From the NCBI GenBank assembly GCA_024516035.1, contig CM044955.1, positions 48,901,715-48,965,714 on the forward strand: a DNA stretch of 64,000 nt. Direction: 5' to 3'. Of the stretch, positions 37,200-48,728 are shown in pieces; the first letter of the stretch is position 1; each line of letters opens with the position of its first letter. The DNA is from Bactericera cockerelli (taxonomy: Eukaryota > Arthropoda > Insecta > Hemiptera > Triozidae). Both the position numbers and the translations under genes were made by a program. Under the pieces are notes generated by a model. The model worked only from the letters and a program-made list of their open reading frames with translations, was not told the DNA's origin and made no database searches.

Positions 37200-37444
37200 C
37201 CATTGATTCTACTTGGTTTTAATGTCCTGATTTGAGATAGTCGAGGGTTTTACCCTTTATCGCTGGGAATCGTACCAGCTACCCACATTAACCTCACTCA
37301 CCCTGGGTAGAGCTGGAAATGCCAACCTCTCGTGTTCGGAGGGAACAGAATTTTCTATGCAAAAATTCTGCCCAAACCGGGGATCAAACTAGGGATCTCT
37401 GGACTACGGGAAGTAATCATAACCGTTACGCCACAGAGGCTGGC
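37200..37444 (-). mobile_element. tRNA-headed SINE with a body shared with the 5S SINE
   Basis: Minus strand: GTGGCGTAACGGTTATG (A box region), AGTTTGATCCCCGGTTTGGG (B box region), then GGCATTTCCAGCTCTACCCA and GGGTGAGTGAGGTTAATGTG with GGTAGC. The latter block matches GGCTGGGTGAGGTTAATATG of the 5S-headed SINE. The head abuts the inner edge of the right arm. Confidence 0.7.
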
Positions 37445-38014
37445 AAGTAGTAAATGACTACAGAACAAGGTATCCTGACAGCAAAAAAACGGAAATCGGT
37501 ATACTGGTAAATATATCCATTATTCAATATTATTTTGTACTTATTATCGATTAAAAAAATAAAAGAACTGTATTTTGTTTGTATAAAATAATTGAACTTA
37601 CTTGCTTTCTTTAATTATCTTGGATTTTTTTATCATCCAGACGCATTTTATAGTTTTGCTAGCGAGATACAGAGGGGTAGAGCAAAAATCTGACTTTGTT
37701 ATTGATTTGCCCAGAAACTGTTTGTTTGAGAGTTAATTTGATAGGAATAAATGTATTAGATAATTTTGTTACAATTCTATCACTTTTTGAATTTTAATTC
37801 CAAGTTGATCTATTACAGAGCAAATCAACAAAAAGTGCGGGAAAACGTATATTGCCCCTTCAATTAGGACATCTAAACTTTAAGCTCCTGGCGGCACGTG
37901 TTAACGTTTTCTGATCGAGCTGAAACTTTTTAGCAATTTTTTTCTCATGAATTGGAACCACTTTGGGGGGGGAGCTCCTTCGATTTCCGACCTTCAAAAA
38001 TAAGGGCCACCCTA

Positions 38015-38222
38015 ATGGTCATATCACGACTGGGGGAGTTAACCTGTATTCGTATCAGGAAACTCACAAACCTGCTACCCACGTTAACCTCAATCAGACT
38101 TGGTCGGGTCGGAATGTCAGCATCATGAAATCTTCACTTCGCTGCAAGCTGTTTAACTTCGGTGATCCTACGAGAACCGGTGCATTCAAAGCGCCATCGA
38201 CGCTGGCAGCAAGACTTTTTTA
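38015..38222 (-). mobile_element. 5S-rRNA-derived SINE, 5' part of the split copy
   Basis: The minus strand begins GCCAGCGTCGATGGCGCTTT and continues GCACCGGTTCTCGTAGGATC, ACCGAAGTTAAACAGC. This is the 5S rRNA wording GATCACCGAAGTTAAGCAGC with its internal promoter region. It continues into the common body and would run to the tail at 35345 but for the insertion. Copy B of the tRNA SINE is directly upstream on the same strand. Confidence 0.8.
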
Positions 38223-38227
38223 AAGGT

Positions 38228-38490
38228 TTATTTTTTCCGAGCCTTTTTTTATGTGACTTTAAGATTTGTGCTGTGGCTTGCATCCCGTAGTATGTCTCCC
38301 CTCATATGGACGAGAAGTGACATAAGACTTCCTGTTTTTTAGCTGCTGGGTCAATAGCGCAACGGAAGGTGTACCTGACAAACAACTGTAACCAGAATAT
38401 GAATACAAATTTTCGTCAGCTCTCGGATTTGAACCTGGGACTTTCCGTACGGCAAGCGAGTATGTTTCACTGAGCTAATAAACATCATCA
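38228..38490 (-). mobile_element. tRNA-headed SINE, copy B
   Basis: The minus strand reads ATTAGCTCAGTGAAACATAC, then AGGTTCAAATCCGAG, TGGTTACAGTTGTTTGTC, TGTCACTTCTCG and CATACTACGGGATG, in the same order as copy A. The A-rich 3' end abuts the 5S head at 38222. Confidence 0.8.
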
Positions 38491-38494
38491 TCAT

Positions 38495-40257
38495 TAAATA
38501 ACCATTATTTTGTACTCAAATATCTAAATTCTTGCAAACATATATTTATAGGTAGGTACTGTTTCTTCATTTCCTGTACTTTTGTTTGCCTCCTGTTACC
38601 ATATTTTTTTGAGCACATTCCTTCATTGAAAATAAGTTTTTCTAAGGTTCTTACTTTTAAAGGTAGGTACCTACCATTGATTTTTTAGAACACATAAAAT
38701 GTTGCATGTATTCTGTAAAAAAGAAAAGAAAAAAAAAAAAAAAAAAAAAAAAACTGCGGGTAAAAATACTACTTATGAATTTAAAAACTACCTACTTCAA
38801 AAGAAAAGGTATTTACTATGGTTCCTAAACCACGAGCTAACTAAATAGGTATTGGTGGATACTGGACAGGTGCTCTAGGAGGACGGAGGACGTCCATATT
38901 GAGATTCCAAATTAGCACAAAATTTTGTCCACAATTAGCAACAAACACATAATTAGCAGAAATAAATTGCTTTGCCACATCTCTAGCAAGCCTAATATGG
39001 CATTAGCTGATGAGCATTGAAATTGCTAATCAAGCAAGTCCTTAGGAATTATTCATTATAGAAATTAACACACGATTTTGTTGTGTAGGTTTATCAAACG
39101 AATCAAAGGAATGCCACCCATCTTCAACTTCCAGCAAATGGTTTTCAAATCAGTTATAATTTATAATCAATAGTGATATTGCTTTATACTAGTATATCAA
39201 CGTCTATCTATACATGTTTTATTTGTATATTTGCTGAAATTCTGAATTTTAATGGCTACTTGAGTCGTTCAATCAGCTTTACTGGAAGAGTTATTCCCTG
39301 ATGATGCCTTGACAGTTGTGTACAACGCATTAGCAGTTGTTCGCATCAAAATCAAATTTATGCACACTTTTTTTCGAATTTTAAATTACTTTTGACTAAT
39401 TGAGGTCACTTTTTTGTAGGACTTGGGCCATTAAATTGGCTGATATCTCGTTGAACTGATAAGCTTTAGAAAAAACTAAATTTTCGCCATTACATTCTGA
39501 TAAAATAATAATGTATGAAGTCTATAAAAAGTGAAGTCTATAAAAAAATAGTCAACATTTTCAAGAGCATGATTTTTACATAAATACTGAAGATTTTCAG
39601 TAACTACAGAAGTCATTGAATTATTGACTTCCACAGTAATAGGTGTTTTTCATATAGGTACTAAATAAATAAACGAATGAAGTTAACTTTTAACTTACAT
39701 GACAGTTAAATTGTTGTGTTATTGATAATCTCGAGGAATTTGTTGTACATAAAGTACAGTGAAATTTCACAATACTTAAACTAAATACTAACAATGTACC
39801 ATGAATGGACCAGAAGTATCATGACTCGATTGGACGGTAAAATTTATATCACGAAAGAGGTGAGAAGTTAGCACATATTTCAAGAACTCAGGTGGTACTT
39901 CTGGCTCGCTGTTTCATGTGGATAATTAATAAAATGATTTACACTTCACGCGATTGACCCAGAGGCCAGTTATGGTGCTGAAGACCTGACTGTGTGATTA
40001 CCCGGAGATGTGCTGAATTAGCATGTCAAATAATTTCGTGTTTTACGTTTCTTTTGAGCTTTCAAGAAAGTTTTCATTGGCATACTTGATTTACCTGAAG
40101 TTATGGTTACAATTGCAAAAACTAAACTGCCGACGTAATACTACAAAGTGTCTGTGACAAGTAAAGTCTCATTTATCAGATCTGTGTCTTGTTACATCAG
40201 TATCTTTACACTTGATACTTGAAATTACACTTGACAATATTGAAATTTTCTTTCGTA
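38495..40257. other. No recognisable gene; A-run at 38730-38754
   Basis: AT-rich with repeated TAGGTACCTAC-like strings (38552, 38661). No coding signal. Confidence 0.5.
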
Positions 40258-40331
40258 AAGGAACTTTGCAATTGTATATTACGTCAAGCAATGTGAAGGA
40301 ACTTTGCAATTGTATATTACGTCAAGCAACG
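40258..40331. repeat. ~38-bp tandem duplication
   Basis: AAGGAACTTTGCAATTGTAT plus ATTACGTCAAGCAA occurs twice back to back with no substitutions, so the event is recent. Confidence 0.9.
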
Positions 40332-40476
40332 TCTTTCTTAAAATATTATACTTTCACATACTTTCAATTTCTGTTTTGTGAACATCAACGAACTTATCGT
40401 ACCTACCTACATTATTTCTAGTTATGTGATGGGTAGAACAATACTCATATGAGAAGTTCTTTCAAAGGTATCATGA

Positions 40477-40592
40477 GGATCCCGGCTACAGCTGACGTAT
40501 GCACTGACCCTAGTGCGACGTGGTCGAACGGCAAATGGTCGAGAAAGCAGTTTCGGGCATGGCCGTCGCGTCGGTCGCTGTAGCCGATATCC
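40477..40592. mobile_element. MITE, 116 bp, GC-rich
   Basis: Ends GGATCCCGGCTACAGCTGAC and, inverted, GGATATCGGCTACAGCGACC match at about 16 of 20 positions. The element is a GC-rich island in AT-rich DNA. The target duplication is unclear. Confidence 0.55.
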
Positions 40593-42160
40593 AAATGTTA
40601 CCTTTAGGATACCATCAGATTCATCCGATGCTTATTATAGAAATGCCGATATTATCATATAAATTGAGACTAGATGAGCTTTACACATCCTATTGACAAT
40701 ATTCTAAACAGCTGCACCTGGTTGCATGTCGGATTTTATTTTTTCATCATCAAATTTAAAATTCAGATTTCTTTATCATAAATTAGATATCCAATTGACA
40801 CAGCGATTGCTTCGAAATTTATTGTGCGCTCAATGTTACCGTCATATTTATGTTAAGATGTAAGGTAATGTGGTGCTTTCTAGCAAGAGATTTTATTTAA
40901 TGAATCGATTAGGGTTTTGATCAACGATGGTATACACTCAATTCGTCACAGTCATCTCCATTTTAGACGACGGCAACATCAAATAAATAAATATTTACAT
41001 AAATCTTTGTCACACTTATCAAACTGATCTAGCAAAAGTTGATTTTATGTCCAAATAAATCTTACCATTAAAACCTAATGGGCAGAATTTTAGACTGTTT
41101 CTGTCAATCTCGAGGAATTTCACGTTCCTTAAAATTCCTATTCAAATTAGAGTGGCCTCAAGCCCTCAAGTACCAAACCGCGCTAAGGGACTTTTTTTCT
41201 ACAATGACGCGTTCTAGCGCGCTTGTCCGAATATTTCATCAGTTAAAATACGGATCAATGTATATTCCCGTCTACATTTTTCACCAGATTGTCCCGATTG
41301 TACATTCTTTATGAAATTCTCCAAGAACCTTGTTCAGATTTATTATGCTTAAGATTTAGAGTGTTTGTTTTTTGTCTCTATACCACGTTCATAATAGAAT
41401 TTTAGGTACCAACGTATTCATATATTATACATGCCTCAAAATATTTTAGAGGTTTTATTTCATACTATTTTAATTGGTTTTTAGGAGCACAGAATTTTTT
41501 CGACCAGACAAGTAAAGCTGGAAATTTTGCATGGGTTTCCAGCTTTGGGCTTTGGCATCTCCACTAACACATACCTATTTCATTACGTCAGGTATGTATT
41601 CTGAGTCTGGCTTCTGCTTTTAAACACCCAGCCAGCATTGACCAACATTAAATTAAACAGGAAAAAATTAAATTAAAATTAAAATGTTTAATTATTTAAT
41701 TTTGATGTGGCAAACTTTTTTCATTATTTTATTTAAATTATGGTATTTCATAATGTTTCATTTTATTTAATATTCAAGTAAATAATTATGTAGTTTATTT
41801 TTGATACTTGAGAAATATCGCTGAACATACGCTGAACCTGTAGCGTCGTGCGTCGTCCAACCAGTTGAAGAAATGGTGGTTAACCTCTAGGTTCGGCTTC
41901 TCGTGATACTATTAGCTATTTCCAGCTAAACTTAAGCTTACTGAGGTAAATTTGGGTGCAAGTTTGTAGGTTTCCTGCGAATGAAAAGTATAGGCCCGTC
42001 TTGAATGACCTCAAAGTTAAGCAAAAAAGTTTGAAGGAAAAAAAACCTACATTTCCAATCTACGACCAAGTGAACCTAGTCTGTTAGACATGTCTTTAAC
42101 GACTGCGACCAAAGCGTCCATTTAGATATTTTGTACAGATCAATATGTATAAATATTTCA
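40593..42160. other. No recognisable feature
   Basis: AT-rich, with ATTTAAT-rich low-complexity sequence at 41640-41780. No gene supported. Confidence 0.5.
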
Positions 42161-42162
42161 GA

Positions 42163-42236
42163 CCTCAATTACTCAATTGAAAAGGCAATGGACTCGTAAC
42201 TAATAGGACGATGGTTCGATTCCCAACCGTCGGGAA
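42163..42236 (+). mobile_element. tRNA-like SINE head
   Basis: ACTCAATTGAAAAGGCAATGG then TGGTTCGATTCCC fit A and B boxes with tRNA spacing. The anticodon-region ACTCGTAACTAATAGG is tRNA-like but no acceptor stem closes. Confidence 0.5.
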
Positions 42237-42689
42237 TATAAGTTCGGGTTTAAGTAATTGTGTACAAAGTCAGTCGAACCTGGATATAAGAGAAAAACAT
42301 CCAGGTCAAATTTACCTCTTTACAAGGGAAAATAACCTCTTTACAAGAGAAACATGTACTGAGGAGGATTTTTTTTCCTAGTCCCTTGAGTTCTCTTATA
42401 GACAAGTTTGACAGTATCAATACTTTGTTCTAGCAATTCGTATTTTGTATACAAACTATCTTTACAGATATAGAACATGACCCTTTGACCTTTAGACTGC
42501 ACAGTAGAAAGTCAATCCCCACAGTATGGCTTGAAGTGAAGAAGGATTCCAGACCTAATGGTGTAATTTATTGGAGTTTAATGATGATGCGGGCAGACCC
42601 AATTAAACTGGAAGAGCCGGGGGGAGAAGGATGAGGAAGGACACGCGATCCTTATTGAGAATCTGAGCAGAGAATGCTCTGATAGAAAA

Positions 42690-43570
42690 AGTGCTGCTAG
42701 TGGTGCTACCTTTGTCTACTTCGCACTTGGTATTTCAGGCAGGGATGTTGCTAAGGATCGCAGGATCTCAGGCAGGCACGGTGCTATGGATGCGTATGAG
42801 ATGACTTAGACCTGTTTTATCATCATTGCTGGTGGTGTTTCCTTTGTCTACTTCGCACTTGGTATTTCAGGCAGGGATGTTGCTAAGGACTGCAGGATCT
42901 CTGGCAGGAACTTTAATAGGGAGGGGTTTGAGTTGGCTAGGAAATGTGTTTTAGGAGATTCATGGTATGCTTGATGGTTTCTATTGGTGCTACTTTCTTC
43001 CTATTCGCACTTGGTATGTCAGGCAATTAAATTGCTATGGACCGAAGGATCCCAACCAGGGTTTTTATCAGGGTTATTTTTAAGAAGGGGTTACAGCTGG
43101 ATAGGACCTATTTTATTATTATTATTACTATTGATGCTTCATCTATTTTGCACTTGGTATATCAGACAGGGCTTTTATTAAGGAGGGATTTGAGTTGGAT
43201 AGGACCTGTTTTATTATTATTGCTAATGATGCTTCATCTAATTTGCACTTGGTATGTCAGGTAGGGACATTGCTAAAGAAGAGCTTGAGTTGGCCACGGC
43301 CTGTTATATCATCATTATTGCTAGTGGTGCTACCTGCATTTAATTCGCACAAGCAGGGATGTTGTTAATGGCCGCAGGATCTCAGTCTGGGACGTTGTAA
43401 ATGAGGCGTTTGATTTGTCTAGGACCTGTTTTTATTATTATTTCTAGGGGTTTTTCATCTAATTTTCACTTGGTATGTCAGACAAGGACGATGCAAAGGA
43501 TAGAAAAATCTCAGCCAGGGTCGTTGGGAAGAGCTTGTGCTGACCAGGACTTGTTTGGATTATCTTTTTT
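42690..43570. repeat. Divergent satellite, about seven units of 90-150 bp
   Basis: A consensus block TTCGCACTTGGTATTTCAGG starts units at about 42718, 42850, 43001, 43146, 43239, 43344 (truncated) and 43461. Other shared words are GGCAGGGATGTTGCTAAGGA, GAGTTGGATAGGACCTGTTT and TTATTATTATT. Units vary in length by internal deletion. Frames are interrupted, so coding is unlikely. Confidence 0.85.
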
Positions 43571-44805
43571 CTAAAATTGGGCTCATTTTGACTACATTCA
43601 ATTTAGCTGTCAGTTTATGGAGAAGCCCATTTTGTTATTTTATTAACTCACAAGTTATGTTGTATAGTGATAACGACAGATACAATAACATACCAAATCT
43701 TTGAAAACTTTGTACCAAAGTACAAAACTTTCTATAGTACAAATCTTTGAAAACTTTGCCTTGAAAATAACTTTCTGTTTGGAATTCTAAAGAAAATCTG
43801 GTTCAAGTTTTAGACCACAGAACAAGATACATTCTATTTCTATTCAAAATCAATTTTAACATCCGAAAAATTTATTCAGCGAGAATGTTCTCAAGCCACC
43901 TCATTTCAGAATCCACCTATTCTGATTTGCCAAACTCAGGTGAGAGTTTTATTAGATCTTCTCTGAATAGCATCTGTCAGCTTTACGATCGCATGTCCGC
44001 TCGCATCTATAAACTTTGGCGAGAGAGCGAGTTTTTGAAAATTATAATTTGGTGCCAAAATTTGACAAAGTAACTGGTGTTCTAACACGGAGCGCAGAAT
44101 TAACTCTCGAGAAACAAACTGTAAACATAAAAAATGAGATTAAACGTGTTTTTTATATAGGAAATTGTATACGCCCGGATTTCGTGTCTCAAATAAATTG
44201 TATATTTATTCATTGATGCGGCTATGACTGTCAGAAAGTGACTGGAGAATCTTGTTTTGACCATCTTGCTGTTTAGGTACTTTCCGTGTTCCGTTTTTTC
44301 TGCTTTTAAATGGTCGATATTTGGCCAAAGTTGACTTAATGGGCAAGATTTATAACACATACGAGTGGGTTTCATCAGAGATGTTGCCACAAAATTAGGA
44401 AACACAAGAAAACATTGTTGTCACTTCGGGCAAACATTTTTTTTAGTTTCTTAGTCTCTCTCTTCCTTCAGTCTTAACTTTTTTAAGAGTCAAAAATATT
44501 AAAAAAAAAACTCTACTAATTATTTATTTCGAGCTTAATCTAACATCAGTCTTATTTTTTTATTTTTTTCGTCCCTCGAATTCTCAAATCGACATATCTT
44601 ATGATACTGAACTGTGTAGACTGAAGGATTCGTGCCATTTGGCACTCAACACTGCAGCAATATTCTTATCACGACCTTTTCAAATTATTTGTGGAGTACA
44701 TCTTCAGTAGAAGAAACCACTTATTACAGCCTCAGATCTGTCAGTCTTAACAAGTTAAAATGACAACTTGTGTTAATCACTCAAGATTTTCTAAATTTTA
44801 TGCTG
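43571..44805. other. No recognisable feature
   Basis: AT-rich; open frames at 43885-44405 on both strands have no motif. A short direct repeat AAATCTTTGAAAACTTTG occurs at 43697 and 43741. Confidence 0.45.
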
Positions 44806-44882
44806 AACTTCGGACTTGAACCACCGACCTCCAGGTTAGAAGTCTGCCACCTTATCGATGAAGCTACTGAGGTCATTCTCAG
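44806..44882 (-). mobile_element. tRNA-like SINE head
   Basis: The minus strand reads CTCAGTAGCTTCATCGATAA then GGTTCAAGTCCGAAG, good A- and B-box matches separated by about 45 bp. No closed cloverleaf. Confidence 0.5.
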
Positions 44883-45599
44883 TCTTATTGAACATCTCTT
44901 TAGCACCTTCCAATGAACACTATGAACAGACACAAAATTTAGTTGGAACCTATAGTCACTTGACTTGACATTACTTTACATTGAAAATTTGACTATGCAT
45001 TACAATTAATGGACTCAGACCTGCATATTGAAAGAAAAGAATTCTTGTGGTTGAAAACAGTTACTTATTAGGAATTTTATATAATATATCTACTGAACTT
45101 CCTGTTTTTTATAAGTGTAGTCAATTGGTGTATACCTATAGAAAGGATAGTCGGCTGCTGTAGCCTTTGATCACCAAAACTTAAAAAGATCTTTAGTGAC
45201 AACTTTACCTACTGTAATATTAATATAATAAATACGTATTTTTAACACTCTAACTATGACTAATTATTACACATTACTATTAAATAGTAGGTATAAAAAC
45301 TCTACATTCAATCAACGTCGAAAGATCACTTTAACTGGTCGTATATATGAGACGCTTCAAAAGCTCAAAGGAAGCAATGGAAAAACGGGACTCCATTTAT
45401 TAAATTTCACATCTTTGATCTCATCTTGGCAAGTTATTTATCACGCAAGATTTTGATTAGATTACCTCGAGATTGCATTTTGTTTTACTTCCCATACCTG
45501 TAATGTATAGAAAGCATTGCATTAGGTCACTTTTACGAAATATATTTATTTATTTTTTCTTTATTTTTTTCTCTTTTTACTTCTCTTACATTGTATATT
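44883..45599. other. No recognisable feature
   Basis: AT-rich non-coding sequence. Confidence 0.5.
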
Positions 45600-45665
45600 A
45601 ATTTGTAATTATCAGTGTTGCATATAATATGTCCAATTAATAAAGTATGAATAAATAAATAAATA
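45600..45665 (+). mobile_element. Retroposon 3' terminus with AATA repeats
   Basis: GCATATAATATGTCCAATTA then ATAAAGTATG precedes (AATA)n. The minus strand at 47108-47160 reads TATAATATGTCCTATTAATA before its poly-A. Same family, different tail. Confidence 0.6.
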
Positions 45666-46654
45666 GAGCTGATAACGTTTCTAGACGAAAATATCAAATA
45701 CCTCTTAAACGACAACACTTTTGAAGAAAATGTACGACGTTCATCTAATATGATGTCGATCTTGACCATATTTTTCATGATTTGTTCATAAATTTCCGTC
45801 ATATACCTACATAGGTAATTATTATTTATTATTACCTTCTAAGACATAATAATAATAAATCATTTGTTTTATTTTTCTTTTCTTTTTTTGTTTACAGAGG
45901 ACCCATCCTAAGCCTTTTTTGTTCAAACAAGATCATGGGTTTGAAAATAGAGATAGTCTTACGCAACAATTCCGCTCTTCGTAAATAAATTTCAATAAAA
46001 AATTTACTGCTACTGGGTGATTCTCCAAAAAACGTACCTTTTCGATATGAAAATTGAAAATGACATAAATTACTAGAAATAAAAAAATAAAAATACTGGG
46101 TCATTCTAATTTCACTATGGAACCTAACGGTACCAACGGTGTTTTCATATTTTCCTTTTTAACTGTGAATTTGGGGATTTTTTTAAAACGGCTGCCTACG
46201 GGAAGTACTTGGTTGTCTACGGAAATGACGTTTTTACGGAATACCAGTAAATATTCTTCTGAATAACTTTTTAAACAATCTAATAGTTTTTCAGATTACT
46301 ATATTTTAGATTAGTCTTCTATCAATGATACCTAGAATTATTACCTATACTTGTAGCTATCCATAAAAAATGTCAATTTTTTTCCATTGATTTTTTTCCA
46401 CCTACCAACTGCAAAAAATAACAGAACCAAATGAAACTAACTAACAATTTTTTCAATGGGCAATGGGCCAAAAAACATTAGGTTCATTTTGTAAAAATAA
46501 ATGTTCAAACATAAAATAAAAATGAAACACTTCAAAATTCAAGGTCAATTAAAGGTAATTGAATTGAAACGGATAATTTCTAAATTTAAAGTTTACGGTT
46601 TTTTTAACCATTAAAAACAGCTTATTTGACTCCTCTGGGTCAGAATCTTCATCA

Positions 46655-47012
46655 TAATTCGACCATCATCACTTGATTCTTCATCTTTTCTATCATCACT
46701 TGATTCTTCATCTTTTCTATCATCACATGACTCTTCATCTTTTCTATCATCACTTGATTCTTCATATTTCTATCATCACTTGACTCTTCATCTTTTCTAT
46801 CATCACTTGACTCTTCATCTTTTCTATCATCACTTGACTCTTCATCTTTTCTATCATCAGGTGACTCTTCATCTTTTCTATCATCACTTGATTCTTGATC
46901 TTTTCTATCATCACTTGACTCTTCATCTTTTCTATTATCACTTGATTCTTCATCTTTTCTATCATCGCTGGACTCTTCATTCTTTCTATCATCACTTGAC
47001 TCTTCATCTTTT
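46655..47012. repeat. 27-bp minisatellite, about 13 copies
   Basis: Unit CTATCATCACTTGATTCTTC plus ATCTTTT. Being a multiple of three, it opens frames on both strands (a nine-residue MIEKMKSQV repeat on the minus strand). These look passive: no start context or flanking coding sequence. No unique spacers, so not CRISPR-like. Confidence 0.9.
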
Positions 47013-47107
47013 CAATCAAAAATGGATTTCAATTAAGGGGATTGGTTGATGACTGTGGTTTTCTCTTCCACCCAACCCAATGTAGTGTATCAGTTTATCA
47101 TTACTGG

Positions 47108-47278
47108 ATCAGTTTTTTTTTTTTTTTTTTTTTTACACTTTATTAATAGGACATATTATACACAATACAAATAATTACAAATTAAAATACACAATACAAA
47201 AGAAGAAAAAAAAATTATATACATAATATATGTCCTAACTAGAGGGCGGGGTTATTGCCTTAGGCAATCTCTTCCACA
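47108..47278 (-). mobile_element. 5'-truncated retroposon tail with poly-A
   Basis: The minus strand reads GGAAGAGATTGCCTAAGGCA, ATAACCCCGCCC, then an AT-rich tail, AATAAA and about 26 A. Inserted inside the 46015-48075 element. Shares its plan with 24165-24310 and its last bases with 45600-45665. Confidence 0.75.
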
Positions 47279-48424
47279 CAAAGTTCTGTAGGCAACCCAT
47301 TATTCCCGTAGGCAACACATGTCTACGGAAATGATGCCTACGGGAATGATGAATTTATAGTTTTGGATTAAAAAGCACTCATTTTCACACATATAAAATT
47401 TCAAAAACAACATTTCTATTAATTGTACACAAAAAGGAATTAAAAAAGATATATATATTTTTTAATGCATATAATTATTATTTAAAAAAACTGTCTACTG
47501 AAATGATTTTGAATCTTACGTCAGCATAGATCTTACCCTATACGATTCTATATCTCAACTAATTTTGAAGAACCCCAAATTATCAAATTTAAAACAAGTA
47601 CATTAGATGTCCGCACAATGTTTTGATATGACAAAGAGGAGAAAGATGCACTCTAGTGCATTTTTTTAAAACTGTTTTCGTTTGCCTACGGTTATGACGA
47701 AAAAACCAGACTCATTTATTTAGATCTAATAAAGTATTGAAAATAAAATTACAAAAATAAAAGGAGGATAAAAGAGTTGTCGTCATATCTTTGTCAAAGT
47801 ATTAATGATAAGTTTTTTGTGAAATTGTTGCAAATAACTGAATAATTCAAGGCTTAATAATGAATTTTGAACGAGTTACAGTCTACGGAAATGATTTTAA
47901 TGGTATAATGTATTTCTTTTTTAATAATCTGCGATTTTATTAAAAAATGTGTTTTATCAGAAATAGTTTAGACTATTACTATCTTCATTATTGCGAATAA
48001 TTGAACTTTTTTAAGTTAAGCGTTGACGGGATAGTTGGAGTTACATGAAAAGGTACGTTTTTTGGAGAATCACCCTACTAATATCTACATAAAAAATTCA
48101 ATATAAAGTCACATCACTCATTTGTCATTTGTGATAGAAAGTCGTGTAATGTCCGCACACCAGTTCATTTTGCCTCTGCTCATCTTATGGCGTGGATCAA
48201 AATGAATCCTTGGTTAGCCGTGTACTTAATGTTACAAATTGAAAAAATCTACTACCTGTTTATTATCGGGTGATCTTTAATCCAACGCTTTGATGTATCA
48301 CTTCCTCTAACTCCGATCGCTTGATCTTTGCTAATCTAGTCAGTTTACAACATCGAATACACACTCAGGCATACAGGGTATTTCAAAAATAGCATTTAAT
48401 TTATTTTTATTTTCATAAATGTAG

Positions 48425-48600
48425 GTAAAGGTGAGAAAATTGTGGAAATGCACCCCTAAAAGACAAATACCCAGAGGAAGACATGGATCAAGGTGGTGGG
48501 ACAAAACAATGTAAGACTTGAGAATTCTAAATATCAGAGTTGAAGACGCTTCTGACGTTTGAAATGGAGGCGCCATGTTGACTACGCCAAATGCCGACTG
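48425..48600 (+). pseudogene. LINE reverse-transcriptase C-terminal fragment
   Basis: The plus strand gives RVRKLWKCTPKRQIPRGRHG then SRWWDKTM, a stop, and DLRILNIRVEDASD, followed in another frame by KWRRHVDYAKCRLR. PRGRPxxRWWD...DL...EDA.DR.KWRR is the familiar end of arthropod LINE ORF2 proteins. It starts about 50 bp after a lone TACAGGGTATTTC end (48373). Confidence 0.75.
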
Positions 48601-48728
48601 AGACATTTGTGACCATGGATGTAAGTAAGGTACAGGTACCCAGAAAATTGTTATGTACCGTATTATACTACTCGTTTGCCGTTCGTTCAATTGCCAGAGG
48701 TCCTCATGGATAATAGAAGTAAACCAAA

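Larger units (their letters stand above)
35385..38014. mobile_element. Long-TIR transposon, 2.63 kb, 8-bp target duplication
   Basis: The ends TAGGGTGGCCCTTA / TAAGGGCCACCCTA start inverted arms of about 575-590 bp (35385-35973 and 37442-38014). The arms share CAGGATGCCTTGTTCTGTAG at their inner edge. ATGGTCAT is duplicated exactly (35377-35384, 38015-38022). The uninterrupted 5S SINE at 53118-53345 shows the empty site GCATGGTCATATCACGA, so the boundaries are firm. The core contains a SINE (36062), a decayed coding fragment (36778-37120) and another SINE (37200). An 8-bp duplication occurs in hAT, P, Merlin and KDZ-type groups; the ends do not let me choose. Confidence 0.9.
46015..48075. mobile_element. 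TIR element, 2.06 kb, 29-bp perfect ends, 4-bp target duplication
   Basis: Both ends start GGGTGATTCTCCAAAAAACG and stay identical for 29 bp (46015-46043, 48047-48075). TACT flanks both sides (46011-46014, 48076-48079). The core has no recognisable transposase. It has a 27-bp minisatellite, an inserted retroposon tail (47108-47278) and scattered CTACGGRAATGA words (46215, 47327, 47342, 47883). The 4-bp duplication is not enough to name a superfamily. Confidence 0.8.

Noticed and set aside
46762..47049. Repetitive 85-89 aa open frames on both strands, superficially array-like
   Set aside because: A 27-bp minisatellite without unique spacers; frames are by-products of a unit divisible by three, and it is not a CRISPR array.
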